Source: Vibrio bathopelagicus (GTDB taxonomy: Bacteria; Pseudomonadota; Gammaproteobacteria; Enterobacterales; Vibrionaceae). Taken from it: 64,000 nt of DNA. Below the pieces are notes generated by a model. That model saw nothing but the letters and a program-made list of their open reading frames with translations. It searched no databases and was not told the DNA's origin. Of this stretch, positions 34,602 to 43,140 are shown piece after piece. Numbering within the stretch: the stretch's first letter is position 1; the number at the start of each line of letters is the position of its first letter. The position numbers and the translations under genes were made by a program. The stretch spans positions 62,001 to 126,000 of the forward strand of contig NZ_CP062501.1 of the NCBI RefSeq assembly GCF_014879975.1, read 5' to 3'.

Positions 34602-35285
34602 ATGAACAACGAACTAACAAACCAAGAAAAGAACACTTTCGTCATCATTGGTGGCACGTCTGGTATCGGTAAGGCATTGGCGATGCAACTAAGAAACGAG
34701 AGCAACACGGTACACATCGCCAGTCGACATACCGGTGTCGATATCACTAACGAGAAGTCGCTCTGTGATTACTTCGAATCGATTGGTGCTTTTGATCATT
34801 TAATCATGACTGCAGGCTCATACGCTCCGGCAGGAAAAGTGACAGACGTTGCTATCGAAGATGCAAAAACAGCATTTGATACCAAGTTTTGGGGCAGCCT
34901 AAACGTCGCCAAACATGCCGCACGCTACATGACACCAAACGGTTCTATCACGCTCACCACGGGCATGTTGTCACGCAAAGTCGTTGCAGGCACTTACGTT
35001 AAAACCGCCATCAACGCCGCGCTAGAAAGCGTGACTAAAGTGCTTGCGAAAGAGCTATCACCGATTCGAGTTAATGCTGTCAGCCCCGGCTTAACCATGA
35101 CAGAGGCATACAAAAACATGGACGAGTCAGCTCGCACAACCATGTACGACAACGCCAAAAACAACCTACCTGCAGGCAAAGTGGGCGAGCCTTCAGAGAT
35201 CGCTATGGGTTACCTGTTTGCGATTAATAACTCATACGTAACTGGGTCAATTATCGACATCGATGGCGGTGCTCTACTCGGTTAG
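34602..35285 (+). CDS. Atypical SDR without YxxxK
   Basis: 227-residue short-chain dehydrogenase fold protein. The cofactor loop GGTSGIGKALA is intact (residues about 17-27), and the C-terminal NAVSPGLTMTEAY and YVTGSIIDIDGGALL match the fold. However, where active members have Tyr-x-x-x-Lys, this one reads GTYVKTAINAALESV, with Asn at the Lys position. It may have altered chemistry or bind cofactor without classical catalysis. It is the first gene of a cluster with an MFS exporter and an Old Yellow Enzyme, opposite the LysR gene. Confidence 0.82.
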   Translation: MNNELTNQEKNTFVIIGGTSGIGKALAMQLRNESNTVHIASRHTGVDITNEKSLCDYFESIGAFDHLIMTAGSYAPAGKVTDVAIEDAKTAFDTKFWGSLNVAKHAARYMTPNGSITLTTGMLSRKVVAGTYVKTAINAALESVTKVLAKELSPIRVNAVSPGLTMTEAYKNMDESARTTMYDNAKNNLPAGKVGEPSEIAMGYLFAINNSYVTGSIIDIDGGALLG

Positions 35286-35313
35286 AAACCCCGCAGAGAC
35301 ACAAAGAACAATC

Positions 35314-35341
35314 GTTAGGGCGTATATCGAAACGCCCTAAC
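35314..35341. other. Hairpin between SDR and MFS genes
   Basis: GTTAGGGCGT and ACGCCCTAAC form a perfect ten-base stem with an eight-base loop and no T run. It may attenuate or stabilise the transcript between the SDR and MFS genes. Confidence 0.5.
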
Positions 35342-35369
35342 AAACAAGAATTAACATAGGTAGCTCATT

Positions 35370-36593
35370 ATGAAACAAGAAACCGTCCACCAAGAAACTA
35401 TCCATCAAGAAAAGATTCCATTCCAAGTTTGGATACTGACACTCGCAGCTTTTGCCATTGGCACCGCTGAATTTGTTATCGCAGGCATCCTTCCGCAAAT
35501 TGCGACCTCCCTTTCGATCACCGAAGGTCAAGCCGGATACCTAATCAGTGCCTACGCGTTGGCTATCGTTATCGGTGGGCCGATCTTAACCATCTACCTT
35601 GCTCGCTTTAACAAGAAGATGGTGCTGATTGGCTTAATGGCATTGTTCATCATCGGTAACGTGTTGTCGGCCTTAGCGCCAAGCTACCCATTACTACTGG
35701 CAAGTCGTGTTATTGCAGGCTTAGTCCAAGGTCCTTTCTATGGTATCGGTGCGGTTGTTGCAACCAACTTAGTGTCTGAAAAAATGGCAGGTCGTGCCGT
35801 TGGTCAGATGTTCGCAGGCTTAACACTCGCTAACGTTCTTGGCGTTCCCGCGGGTACTTGGGTTAGCTTGCAATTCGGTTGGCACACCACCTTCTTTACC
35901 GTGGCAGCGCTTGGCACCATCGCAATGATTTCTATCCTGACATCAATTAAATCTACGGGTCACAGTGAAGCGAAAGACATCAAAACTCAGCTTCTAGCAT
36001 TCAAAAATCCAATGCTACTGATTAGCTTAGCGATCACCGCTTTTGCTTGGTCTGGCTTCATGACGCTTTACGGCTACCTTGCGCCAATCGCCATGCACAT
36101 CACAGGTTACAGTCAAGAATCAGTGACTTGGATCTTAGTGATTGTGGGTGTGGGCTTAATCATCGGTAACACTTTGGGCGGACGCTCTTCAGATAAAAAC
36201 CTAGGCAAAGCTTCAATGTTTTGGGCTGTCGCGATGATCGCTTCATTAGTTGTGGTTGGCCTTGTAATAGACAACAAAATCCTCTTCGTTGCAGCTGCAT
36301 TTGTCTTTGGTATTGCATCATTTGCGAACGTACCTGCCATGCAGCTTCGAGTGATGAATCACGGTGGCGAAGGGCAAGAACTCGCAGCAACAGCCAATAT
36401 TTCAGCGTTTAACTTAGCCAATGCCTTCGGTGGATTCCTTGGCGGCATGGTACTCGACAGCCAACTAGGCGCAGGGATGATTCCATTCGCAGCCGTTGTT
36501 GTCCCTGTTATTGGCTTGCTGCTTATTGCGAAAGCCAACAAAGCTGAAAAACCACAGAGCAACTCGATCTTCAGCCCAGCGGAAAGCAAGTAA
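35370..36593 (+). CDS. MFS drug/sugar efflux transporter
   Basis: 407-residue major facilitator of the DHA1 (AraJ/YdhP-like) group, with about 12 membrane segments. Family marks are IGTAEFVIAGILPQIA in the first segment, then SAYALAIVIGGPILT and the loop LASRVIAGLVQGPFYG. The N-terminus has an odd repeat, KQETVHQETIHQEK, before the first membrane segment. It lies 84 bases after the SDR and is co-directional with the ene-reductase. Substrate unknown; a role in exporting a product or toxin linked to the flanking oxidoreductases is inference. Confidence 0.9.
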   Translation: MKQETVHQETIHQEKIPFQVWILTLAAFAIGTAEFVIAGILPQIATSLSITEGQAGYLISAYALAIVIGGPILTIYLARFNKKMVLIGLMALFIIGNVLSALAPSYPLLLASRVIAGLVQGPFYGIGAVVATNLVSEKMAGRAVGQMFAGLTLANVLGVPAGTWVSLQFGWHTTFFTVAALGTIAMISILTSIKSTGHSEAKDIKTQLLAFKNPMLLISLAITAFAWSGFMTLYGYLAPIAMHITGYSQESVTWILVIVGVGLIIGNTLGGRSSDKNLGKASMFWAVAMIASLVVVGLVIDNKILFVAAAFVFGIASFANVPAMQLRVMNHGGEGQELAATANISAFNLANAFGGFLGGMVLDSQLGAGMIPFAAVVVPVIGLLLIAKANKAEKPQSNSIFSPAESK

Positions 36594-36652
36594 CGCGACT
36601 TATAGCCCGAATACAAAACTAAAAACCACTACATTAAGACAAGGTAGATACC

Positions 36653-37741
36653 ATGAACAAATTATTCGAAACATTAGAACTCAAAGGCCTAGAACTGCAA
36701 AACCGTGTCGTGATGGCTCCTATGACACGCGCTCGTACTAGCCAACCTGGCAATGTGCCAAACGATATGATGGCGACCTACTACCAGCAACGCGCCAGTG
36801 CAGGGCTAATCATCACCGAAGCAACGCAGATATCAGACGACTCTCAAGGCTACTCATTCACACCCGGCGTTTATACCGATGCACAAATCGAAGGTTGGAA
36901 AGGGGTAACAACAGCCGCTAAAGAACAAGGCGCCGCGATATTCTGCCAACTGTGGCACGTAGGTCGAGTGTCTCACCCTACCTTTCAAAAGGGCGAACTG
37001 CCGATTGCACCGTCAGCTTTGGCACCAATAGAAACTCAGGTTTGGATTTCTGACGAGAACGGAAACGGCAATATGGTGGACTGCATTCAGCCAAGAGAAA
37101 TGACTCAAGCTGACATCGATCGTGTGGTTCAAGATTTTGCGGACTCAGCGAAGAAAGCTATCAAAGCAGGGTTTAATGGTGTCGAGATCCACGGCGGCAA
37201 TGGCTACCTTATCGATCAATTCTTAAGAACCAACTCAAACAAACGCACCGATAACTACGGTGGCAGTCGTGAGAATCGACTTCGCTTTCTGATTGAAGTG
37301 GTAGATGCAGTCATTGATGCAATTGGTGCAGATAAGGTGGGCGTGCGTCTGGCTCCATTCATCACCTTCAAAGACATGAACTGCCCAGATATCGTGCCAA
37401 CAATTTTAGAAGCTTCAAAAGCACTGCAAGAGCGAGACGTTGCTTATCTGCACCTATCAGAAGCCGATTGGGATGACGCACCTGTTATCCCAGAAAGCTT
37501 CCGCATCGAACTAAGAGAGTTATTCTCTAACACCATCATCGTCGCAGGTAGCTACACACCAGAACGTGCCGAAGAAGTGCTAAGCAAAGGCTACGCCGAT
37601 CTCGTCGCATTTGGTCGCCCATTTGTGGCCAATCCAGATCTCGTATCACGCCTACAAAACGGCAGCGAACTATCAGAACTCGATGGCGCGACCCTATTCG
37701 GCGGCAACGAAAAAGGTTATATCGATTATCCAGCGTTGTAG
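36653..37741 (+). CDS. Old Yellow Enzyme family alkene reductase
   Basis: 362-residue FMN-dependent ene-reductase of the OYE/NemA family, which reduces activated C=C bonds or nitro groups with NAD(P)H. Marks are NRVVMAPMTRARTSQPG (residues about 17-33), the FQKGELPIAPSAL segment, and GFNGVEIHGGNGYLIDQFLR (about 175-194, including the His-Gly-Gly-Asn substrate/FMN site). It is the last gene of the LysR-controlled cluster, ending before a strong bidirectional terminator. Electrophile detoxification is the likely role. Confidence 0.93.
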   Translation: MNKLFETLELKGLELQNRVVMAPMTRARTSQPGNVPNDMMATYYQQRASAGLIITEATQISDDSQGYSFTPGVYTDAQIEGWKGVTTAAKEQGAAIFCQLWHVGRVSHPTFQKGELPIAPSALAPIETQVWISDENGNGNMVDCIQPREMTQADIDRVVQDFADSAKKAIKAGFNGVEIHGGNGYLIDQFLRTNSNKRTDNYGGSRENRLRFLIEVVDAVIDAIGADKVGVRLAPFITFKDMNCPDIVPTILEASKALQERDVAYLHLSEADWDDAPVIPESFRIELRELFSNTIIVAGSYTPERAEEVLSKGYADLVAFGRPFVANPDLVSRLQNGSELSELDGATLFGGNEKGYIDYPAL

Positions 37742-37761
37742 TTACCAAGCACTAAACAAAC

Positions 37762-37794
37762 ATTAAAGCCTGCATGAGTTCTGCAGGCTTTAAT
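37762..37794. terminator. Terminator after OYE gene
   Basis: ATTAAAGCCTGCA pairs with TGCAGGCTTTAAT around a short loop, 20 bases after the stop. A/T flanks allow either direction. Confidence 0.88.
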
Positions 37795-37950
37795 GTCTAG
37801 AAACGTGATCGAACCGATACCTTTTCACACTCAAAAATCCACTTGCACATTTTCATTTAAACCACTGTTATATTTGAACTTTACATGAAAAATAAATTAC
37901 AAAAACATCAATAACAGTTCCGATTTAAACGGATAAATGAGGACTCTCCA

Positions 37951-38772
37951 TTGTTCAACGTAGGACAGGTTTACAATCGACGCGCAGATATACACGGTCA
38001 TTACAAAGGTCAGCAATATGGTGGTATTGCTACGCCGACTGCTCACCCATATGTATTTATCTTCACTAGCGATGCAGGAGAAGAATTTGGCTACGCTGAT
38101 GGTTTTAGTGCAGACGGCACTTTCCGATATACAGGAGAAGGACAAGAAGGTGATATGAAAATGGTTAAAGGAAACTTGGCCATCTTTGAACACAAAAAAA
38201 ACCTCAAAGAGATACTCTTATTTGAATCTGTCTCAACTGGTTTTGTAAGATTCGTCGGTGTATGCAACTACATCTGTCATCACATCGAGCAACGCCCAGA
38301 CAAGAATGACCAACTCCGTGATGCAATAGTTTTCCATCTAGATATCGTCCCGCAAAGTATCGGAAACATCATTCAAACTCCAAAAGCTTCATATCTTACT
38401 AAGCCGACTAAAAGTAAGTCTCTGAAGCAATTACGAGACATTGCTTTAGCTTCAACGCCACACCAAGCAGATACAAAAGAACAACTTACGCATGTGAAGT
38501 ACCGCAGTGAAGCAATTAAGCTCTACGCAAAGAAACGAGCAAATGGGATTTGTGAAGGTTGTGGAGTACCCTCGCCTTTTGAGGCTAAGTCAGGTCCCTA
38601 CCTCGAAGTTCATCACCTTACACGGTTAGCTGATGGTGGGGCTGATTGTCCTGAAAATGTAATCGCACTCTGTCCGACTTGCCATCGTAAAGCGCACTAC
38701 TCTGTGAATTCCGTCGATTTCAACTCACAACTCATCGAGAAAGCGCTAAAGATTGAAGAGAACCTGCTATAA
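37951..38772 (+). CDS. SRA-HNH endonuclease, McrA-like
   Basis: 273-residue putative modification-dependent (type IV) restriction enzyme. The N-terminal ~95 residues match the SRA-like domain of ScoMcrA: GQQYGGIATPTAHPYVFIFT, then GYADGFSADGTFRYTGEGQ and EGDMKMVKGNLAIFEH. The C-terminus is an HNH nuclease with Cys201/Cys204, EVHHLTRLADGG (His221/His222), Asn236 and CPTCHRKAH (Cys241, Cys244, His245, His249). The start is TTG preceded by GAGG. It would cut DNA carrying modified cytosine, a defence against modified phage. It is alone, without a methyltransferase, as expected for type IV. Confidence 0.85.
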   Translation: MFNVGQVYNRRADIHGHYKGQQYGGIATPTAHPYVFIFTSDAGEEFGYADGFSADGTFRYTGEGQEGDMKMVKGNLAIFEHKKNLKEILLFESVSTGFVRFVGVCNYICHHIEQRPDKNDQLRDAIVFHLDIVPQSIGNIIQTPKASYLTKPTKSKSLKQLRDIALASTPHQADTKEQLTHVKYRSEAIKLYAKKRANGICEGCGVPSPFEAKSGPYLEVHHLTRLADGGADCPENVIALCPTCHRKAHYSVNSVDFNSQLIEKALKIEENLL

Positions 38773-38787
38773 ACATTTCCTACAGGC

Positions 38788-38896
38788 AAAAGAAAGGCTC
38801 GCGTGACTAGTGCGAGCCTTATGCAGTTTAGGGGGTAAACCACAATCTGATATTAATTTGGGACTAATTATTTAACTTATGAGCCAGTATGCACTT
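38788..38896 (-). ncRNA. Candidate sRNA, copy 2
   Basis: Homologue of the element at 33317-33429, about 109 nt, minus strand. It keeps the TATCAAT -10 region (38904-38910), a C-rich loop flanked by TTTA and TAAA, and the terminator stem 38796-38818 with the same TAGTC loop and a TTTCTTTT tail. Relative to copy 1, two A-T pairs of the terminator stem become G-U type and one A-T pair beside the C loop becomes G-C. The -35 is not clear. It lies tail to tail with the HNH gene and downstream of rlmJ. Confidence 0.65.
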
Positions 38897-38970
38897 GTGC
38901 GCATTGATATTCTATTTTTAAATGATTCACTGCAATTAATCAATCGATAAAAGTTAACGTTTTGTCAATT

Positions 38971-38994
38971 TAAACCACATAAATAACAGTGGTT
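38971..38994 (-). terminator. Weak terminator after rlmJ
   Basis: TAAACCAC and GTGGTTTA form an eight-base stem with an eight-base loop about 50 bases after rlmJ. The minus-strand tail AATTG is T-poor, so termination is probably partial. Confidence 0.4.
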
Positions 38995-39042
38995 TAGTGA
39001 GTACTGTCTAGAAAATCGCCATAATCCCCATATAAATCAGAT

Positions 39043-39909
39043 CTATAGACTTCTCATTTGCCAATAACCTTCACCATTAGTTGCGAGTTGACGGTGTAAG
39101 TAATCGAGCGTATCCGCGACCGTTCCTGCAATGCCTTGTGGTGGGTTGAATAACAACAAACCGCTGCCGATTAAGCGGTCATCCCCTTTAGGATCGCGAA
39201 GTCGAAGCTCCGACTTAATTGGGCTTGGTAGCAAGCCATCTTTCACTGCTGTCACGCAATGATTGAGAATAAGCGAGCTCTTATCATCCGTGTAGAGCGG
39301 GTACCAAATCAGAGCAGACACTTTCTCCGACTGCTGATACGCCTTAACCAAAGCATCAATCACTGCGAGATATTCAGCATCGGTTTCATAGGGTGGGTCG
39401 ATAACAATCAGATGATGATTATCGTGTTTTGCCACATCATCTGGTAGCGCTTTAAGCCCGTCACCCGCAGTAATAGTGAGCTTGCTTGAGACATCAAGAT
39501 CGCGTTGCAACTTCTCAATATTGGCTTGCAATAAATCGGCTTCATCTTGCTGAATATCTGAAAAATAGAAGCTATCTTGGCTGCGGCCTTGTTGATAGGT
39601 AATGGCAGCCGAGCCAGGATACAGCGTGATAAGTTGATTAGGGTTGTAGTATTCCAGCACCGACATAAAAGAAGAAAATGACTCTGGCAAGTAAGCCTTA
39701 TTTCGCCATAAGTACCCAACCCCTTCGGCAAACTCGCCCGCGTGATTACTTGGTGCAGTGGTCAGGTCGTAACATCCTGTGCCTGAGTGTGTGTCGATAA
39801 CATTGAGGCGTGAGTGTTGCTGCATTAATGATTTAACAAGTGCACTCAATACTGGATGCTTGAGTGCATCCCCATGATCGCCTACATGACATTGATGTCG
39901 ATATTCCAT
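39043..39909 (-). CDS. rlmJ: 23S rRNA m6A2030 methyltransferase RlmJ
   Basis: 288-residue SAM-dependent methyltransferase that methylates N6 of A2030 in 23S rRNA. It begins MEYRHQCHVGDHGDALKHPVL, close to the E. coli RlmJ N-terminus (YRHSFHAGNHADVLKH). Family marks are VIDTHSGTGCYDL (residues about 38-50) for SAM, and IDPPYE near 165, the D/N-PPY motif of adenine-N6 enzymes. It is a single gene. The E. coli enzyme is 280 aa, so the length fits. Confidence 0.95.
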   Translation of the reverse strand: MEYRHQCHVGDHGDALKHPVLSALVKSLMQQHSRLNVIDTHSGTGCYDLTTAPSNHAGEFAEGVGYLWRNKAYLPESFSSFMSVLEYYNPNQLITLYPGSAAITYQQGRSQDSFYFSDIQQDEADLLQANIEKLQRDLDVSSKLTITAGDGLKALPDDVAKHDNHHLIVIDPPYETDAEYLAVIDALVKAYQQSEKVSALIWYPLYTDDKSSLILNHCVTAVKDGLLPSPIKSELRLRDPKGDDRLIGSGLLLFNPPQGIAGTVADTLDYLHRQLATNGEGYWQMRSL

Positions 39910-40025
39910 TCCCTTGCCTCATTTCTACTAACGTCATATAAACATACTTCATATCACACGCTGTTGCCTATTCAATCCATCGTTTTTTGAAATAGACTCT
40001 CTTTTCTCTAACTTATTGACTCTTA

Positions 40026-40065
40026 TATAAAAACAAAGCCCCTCGTTTTATTACAAACGAAGGGC
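40026..40065 (-). terminator. Terminator after secF
   Basis: On the minus strand GCCCTTCGTTT pairs with AAACGAGGGGC (one bulge) and is followed by TTTGTTTTT. Confidence 0.85.
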
Positions 40066-40113
40066 GTTATTGAGCTCAATCACTGAGTTTTGGTGCTATC
40101 GAATAAGATAAAC

Positions 40114-41067
40114 CTAAGGGTATTCGCCCTCAACTTCGACTACTGGCTTAACTTGGTAGTGACAAGGCTGTAGGCCAAGTAACTTAGGCAGTGTGATGCC
40201 GACAGAAACTGAAGACCACGTACCGCTGACAATACCGACAACCAGTGCAATAGCGAACCCTTGCAGTGCCGCGCCACCAAGTAGCCAAAGCGCTGATACA
40301 GTGATTAGCGTTGTACCTGAAGTCACCATGGTGCGTGAGAACGTCGCTTTAACTGATTCGTTAAGCAGGTTATCTGTATCACCGTTTGGATTACCACGCA
40401 GCATTTCACGTACACGGTCGGCAATGATGATAGAGTCATTCAATGAATAACCCAAAATCGCCAACACCGCTGCCAATACGGTCAGGTTGAACTCAAACTG
40501 AGTAAAAGCGAACAGCCCCAAGATAAGCGTTACGTCATAGATTATCGCGGCAAGCGCACCTAGTGCCAAGCGCCATTCAAATCGAACACTCAGATACAGC
40601 ATGATCATTAAGAAACACACCAATACCGCCAAGCCACCTTGGTCAACCATGTCTTGACCCACTTGAGGGCCAACCACGCTGCTGTTAAGCACTTGTACTT
40701 GGTCGCTCACCGATGACAAAACATCCACTAGGTTAGGCTGAGGTGCATCCGTCAATTGGCTGTAACGCAGTGTCCAGCGGTCTTGTTCTGCCATACCAAC
40801 CACTTGCACGTCTTGTTGGAAAGCGGCATCAAGTTTTGTTTTTAATACATCTTTAGTGACTTGATCAGAGAATTGAACCTCGGCAACCACACCGCCTGTA
40901 AAGTCTAACCCCCAGTTGAACCCTTTCACTGCCACCAGCATCACAGAGCTCATGAACAGCACAATGGAAATCACAGACATCACCTTACGAAGACGAGTCA
41001 TGTTTTTATCTGAAATATAGCGGTCTGAAATATTGCTGTTTGAATTAGTCATATTTGAAATACTCAT
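40114..41067 (-). CDS. secF: Protein translocase subunit SecF (second copy)
   Basis: 317-residue inner-membrane partner of SecD that uses the ion motive force to pull proteins through SecYEG. Six membrane segments are visible. Marks are FNWGLDFTGGVVAEV (residues about 50-64) and ILGYSLNDSIIIADRVRE near 205, the conserved SecF signature. It starts three bases after the secD stop. The vemP gene upstream shows this is the regulated SecDF2 pair of Vibrio rather than the yajC-linked one. In V. alginolyticus SecDF2 supports export when Na+ is low. Confidence 0.93.
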   Translation of the reverse strand: MSISNMTNSNSNISDRYISDKNMTRLRKVMSVISIVLFMSSVMLVAVKGFNWGLDFTGGVVAEVQFSDQVTKDVLKTKLDAAFQQDVQVVGMAEQDRWTLRYSQLTDAPQPNLVDVLSSVSDQVQVLNSSVVGPQVGQDMVDQGGLAVLVCFLMIMLYLSVRFEWRLALGALAAIIYDVTLILGLFAFTQFEFNLTVLAAVLAILGYSLNDSIIIADRVREMLRGNPNGDTDNLLNESVKATFSRTMVTSGTTLITVSALWLLGGAALQGFAIALVVGIVSGTWSSVSVGITLPKLLGLQPCHYQVKPVVEVEGEYP

Positions 41068-41069
41068 GC

Positions 41070-42863
41070 TTAAATCCTTACATCGTGGCGTTGGTCACGC
41101 CCCCAAACCAAATTGATGATTGCTCGTGAAGCAAAAATGCCCGTAAACATACTGGTTAGAAGACCTAAGCCCAGTGTCAGAGCGAAGCCCTGAATCGGCC
41201 CATTACCAATGGTGTACAGAGCCACAGCAACGATCATGGTGGTGACGTTAGCATCGAAAATTGACGAGAAGGCGCTATCGAAACCACGATCGATAGAGCT
41301 AGCAAAACTTCGTCCTTCTTTCATCTTGTCTCGAATACGCTCGAAGATAAGCACGTTGGTATCCACCGCCATACCGACAGTCAGTACCAAGCCAGCAATA
41401 CCTGGCAGAGTTAATACCGCACCCGGTAGCAGCGCAATCAAACCAAACAATGTGGTCATGTTAACGATCAACGCACCGTTCGCGACCCAACCAAGGCGGC
41501 GATACCATAGCGCCATAAACGTGAGAGTAAGACCGAGGCCCAGCGCCAACGCAGCAAAGCCATTAGTTACGTTCTCAGCACCCAGAGACGGGCCAATGGT
41601 ACGCTCTTCAATGATAGTAACAGGCGCTGTTAATGAACCTGCACGCAGCAGTAGAGCAAGCTCTTGTGCTTCCGCCATGCTGCCTGCACCTGTAATTCTG
41701 AAACGGCTACCCAGTTGAGACTGGATGTTCGCCACACTGATGACTTCGCTGGTTTGCTTGCTGTTGCCTGCTCTGTCACGGCTATATTCGCTGTACACGG
41801 TTGCCATTGGCTTACCGATGTTATGACGAGAGAACTCAGACATTTTCTTACCACCAGAAGAATCTAGGGTAATGTTTACTTCTGCGCTGCCCATCTCACC
41901 AATGCCACTGCGAGCATCGATAATATGCTCTCCACTCAGTACTGCTTTGCGGTCTACAACCACACGGTTGCCGTCTGAATCTTTCAGAGTTTGAGTATTG
42001 CGAGTCGCATTATCGTAAACAGAGTAGAACGCCAATGATGCCGTTGCACCAATCACGTCTTTCGCCGCTGCAGGGTCTTGTACTCCCGGCAATTCGATAC
42101 GGATTCGGCTTTCACCTTGACGTTGAATCGATGCTTCAGTGATGCCGAGTTCTTCAATACGGCTACGCATGATTTGCAGGTTTTGTTGAACCGTTAGGTT
42201 ACGTAGCGTTCTTTGTTCTTCTTCAGACTGAGTTAACGTCAGTGATTTATCTGAACGGTCACGTAGCCATTGTGGGAACTCTTCACGAATCAGCTTTTGG
42301 GCTTTTTCGAAATCAGCGTCTGTGCGGAAGTTAAACTTAACTTGGTTGTTCACCACTTCACCACGGGCATAACGCACTTCGCTAGTAATCTCGTCGACCA
42401 CAGATTGAGCTTGTGCGTGGTAAACCGGCTCCATGTCGACTTCGAGTAAGAACTGCACACCACCACGTAAATCAAGGCCTAACTGAATCGGCGCGAAGCC
42501 CATATCAGTCAGCCATTTTGGTGCTGCTGGCTCCATAGCAAGAGCAACGGTCGCGTTGTCGAGGAAGCGCTCGTTAAGCACTTCTTTGGCTTTCGCTTGT
42601 TGCTCAGCATCTTCTAAGATCACCACTAAACGTTTGTCTTTTTGAAAGGCTGATTTGGCTTGAATGCCCTCGCTAGCAAGGTATTGCGTCACTTGAGTGG
42701 CGTCGATGGTCTGCTCAGAGCGGTTACTGATTTGAACCGAGGCGTCCTCGCCAAACCAAGAAGGCAAAGCACTCAGAATCATGATGATGATGGTGGCGAT
42801 AAGCACCACGTATTTCCACTTTGAGTAGTGGTTAATTTGTTTTCTTGGAATGCGTTTTTTCAC
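41070..42863 (-). CDS. secD: Protein translocase subunit SecD (second copy)
   Basis: 597 residues from GTG (a TTG two codons earlier is an alternative). First membrane segment about 14-33, the large periplasmic P1 domain, then five membrane segments at the C-terminus. Marks are GLDLRGGVQFLLEVDM near 130 and VGMAVDTNVLIFERIRDKMKEG near 490. The GAAGAG ribosome site lies nine bases before GTG. The 3' codons of vemP contain a complementary CTTCTT, so the site may be masked unless VemP stalls the ribosome. Operon vemP-secD-secF. Confidence 0.93.
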   Translation of the reverse strand: MKKRIPRKQINHYSKWKYVVLIATIIIMILSALPSWFGEDASVQISNRSEQTIDATQVTQYLASEGIQAKSAFQKDKRLVVILEDAEQQAKAKEVLNERFLDNATVALAMEPAAPKWLTDMGFAPIQLGLDLRGGVQFLLEVDMEPVYHAQAQSVVDEITSEVRYARGEVVNNQVKFNFRTDADFEKAQKLIREEFPQWLRDRSDKSLTLTQSEEEQRTLRNLTVQQNLQIMRSRIEELGITEASIQRQGESRIRIELPGVQDPAAAKDVIGATASLAFYSVYDNATRNTQTLKDSDGNRVVVDRKAVLSGEHIIDARSGIGEMGSAEVNITLDSSGGKKMSEFSRHNIGKPMATVYSEYSRDRAGNSKQTSEVISVANIQSQLGSRFRITGAGSMAEAQELALLLRAGSLTAPVTIIEERTIGPSLGAENVTNGFAALALGLGLTLTFMALWYRRLGWVANGALIVNMTTLFGLIALLPGAVLTLPGIAGLVLTVGMAVDTNVLIFERIRDKMKEGRSFASSIDRGFDSAFSSIFDANVTTMIVAVALYTIGNGPIQGFALTLGLGLLTSMFTGIFASRAIINLVWGRDQRHDVRI

Positions 42864-43140
42864 AGTCAAGATCTCTTCTTTTTACCAATCACCGTAAATA
42901 CGTGCTCAAAAATAGCACCGAAAAAAAGCAGTGATCGAGCACTTTAACCAGCTAGGGTGACCGGTTATTTACTACGATTGGTATAACTAATGTTTTGCGA
43001 ACACGAGCGATGGCTAATCGCAACCAGAACAAACTGATTGAGTCATAGTGGGGCTAATAATTGTGTGTCGCTATATTTGTTAATTGGCGAGCTCAACGGG
43101 CACAAGTGACCATCGATGCGACCAATTTAGGGTCAAACGA
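42864..43140 (-). promoter_or_regulatory. vemP-secD regulatory spacer
   Basis: 277 bases between the vemP stop and secD. In V. alginolyticus the mRNA here folds so that the secD2 ribosome site pairs with the end of vemP. Here AAGAAG next to the secD start (42875-42880) is complementary to CTTCTT in the last vemP codons (43147-43152), and a shared AGATCT adjoins each. A full fold cannot be computed by eye. Confidence 0.55.
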
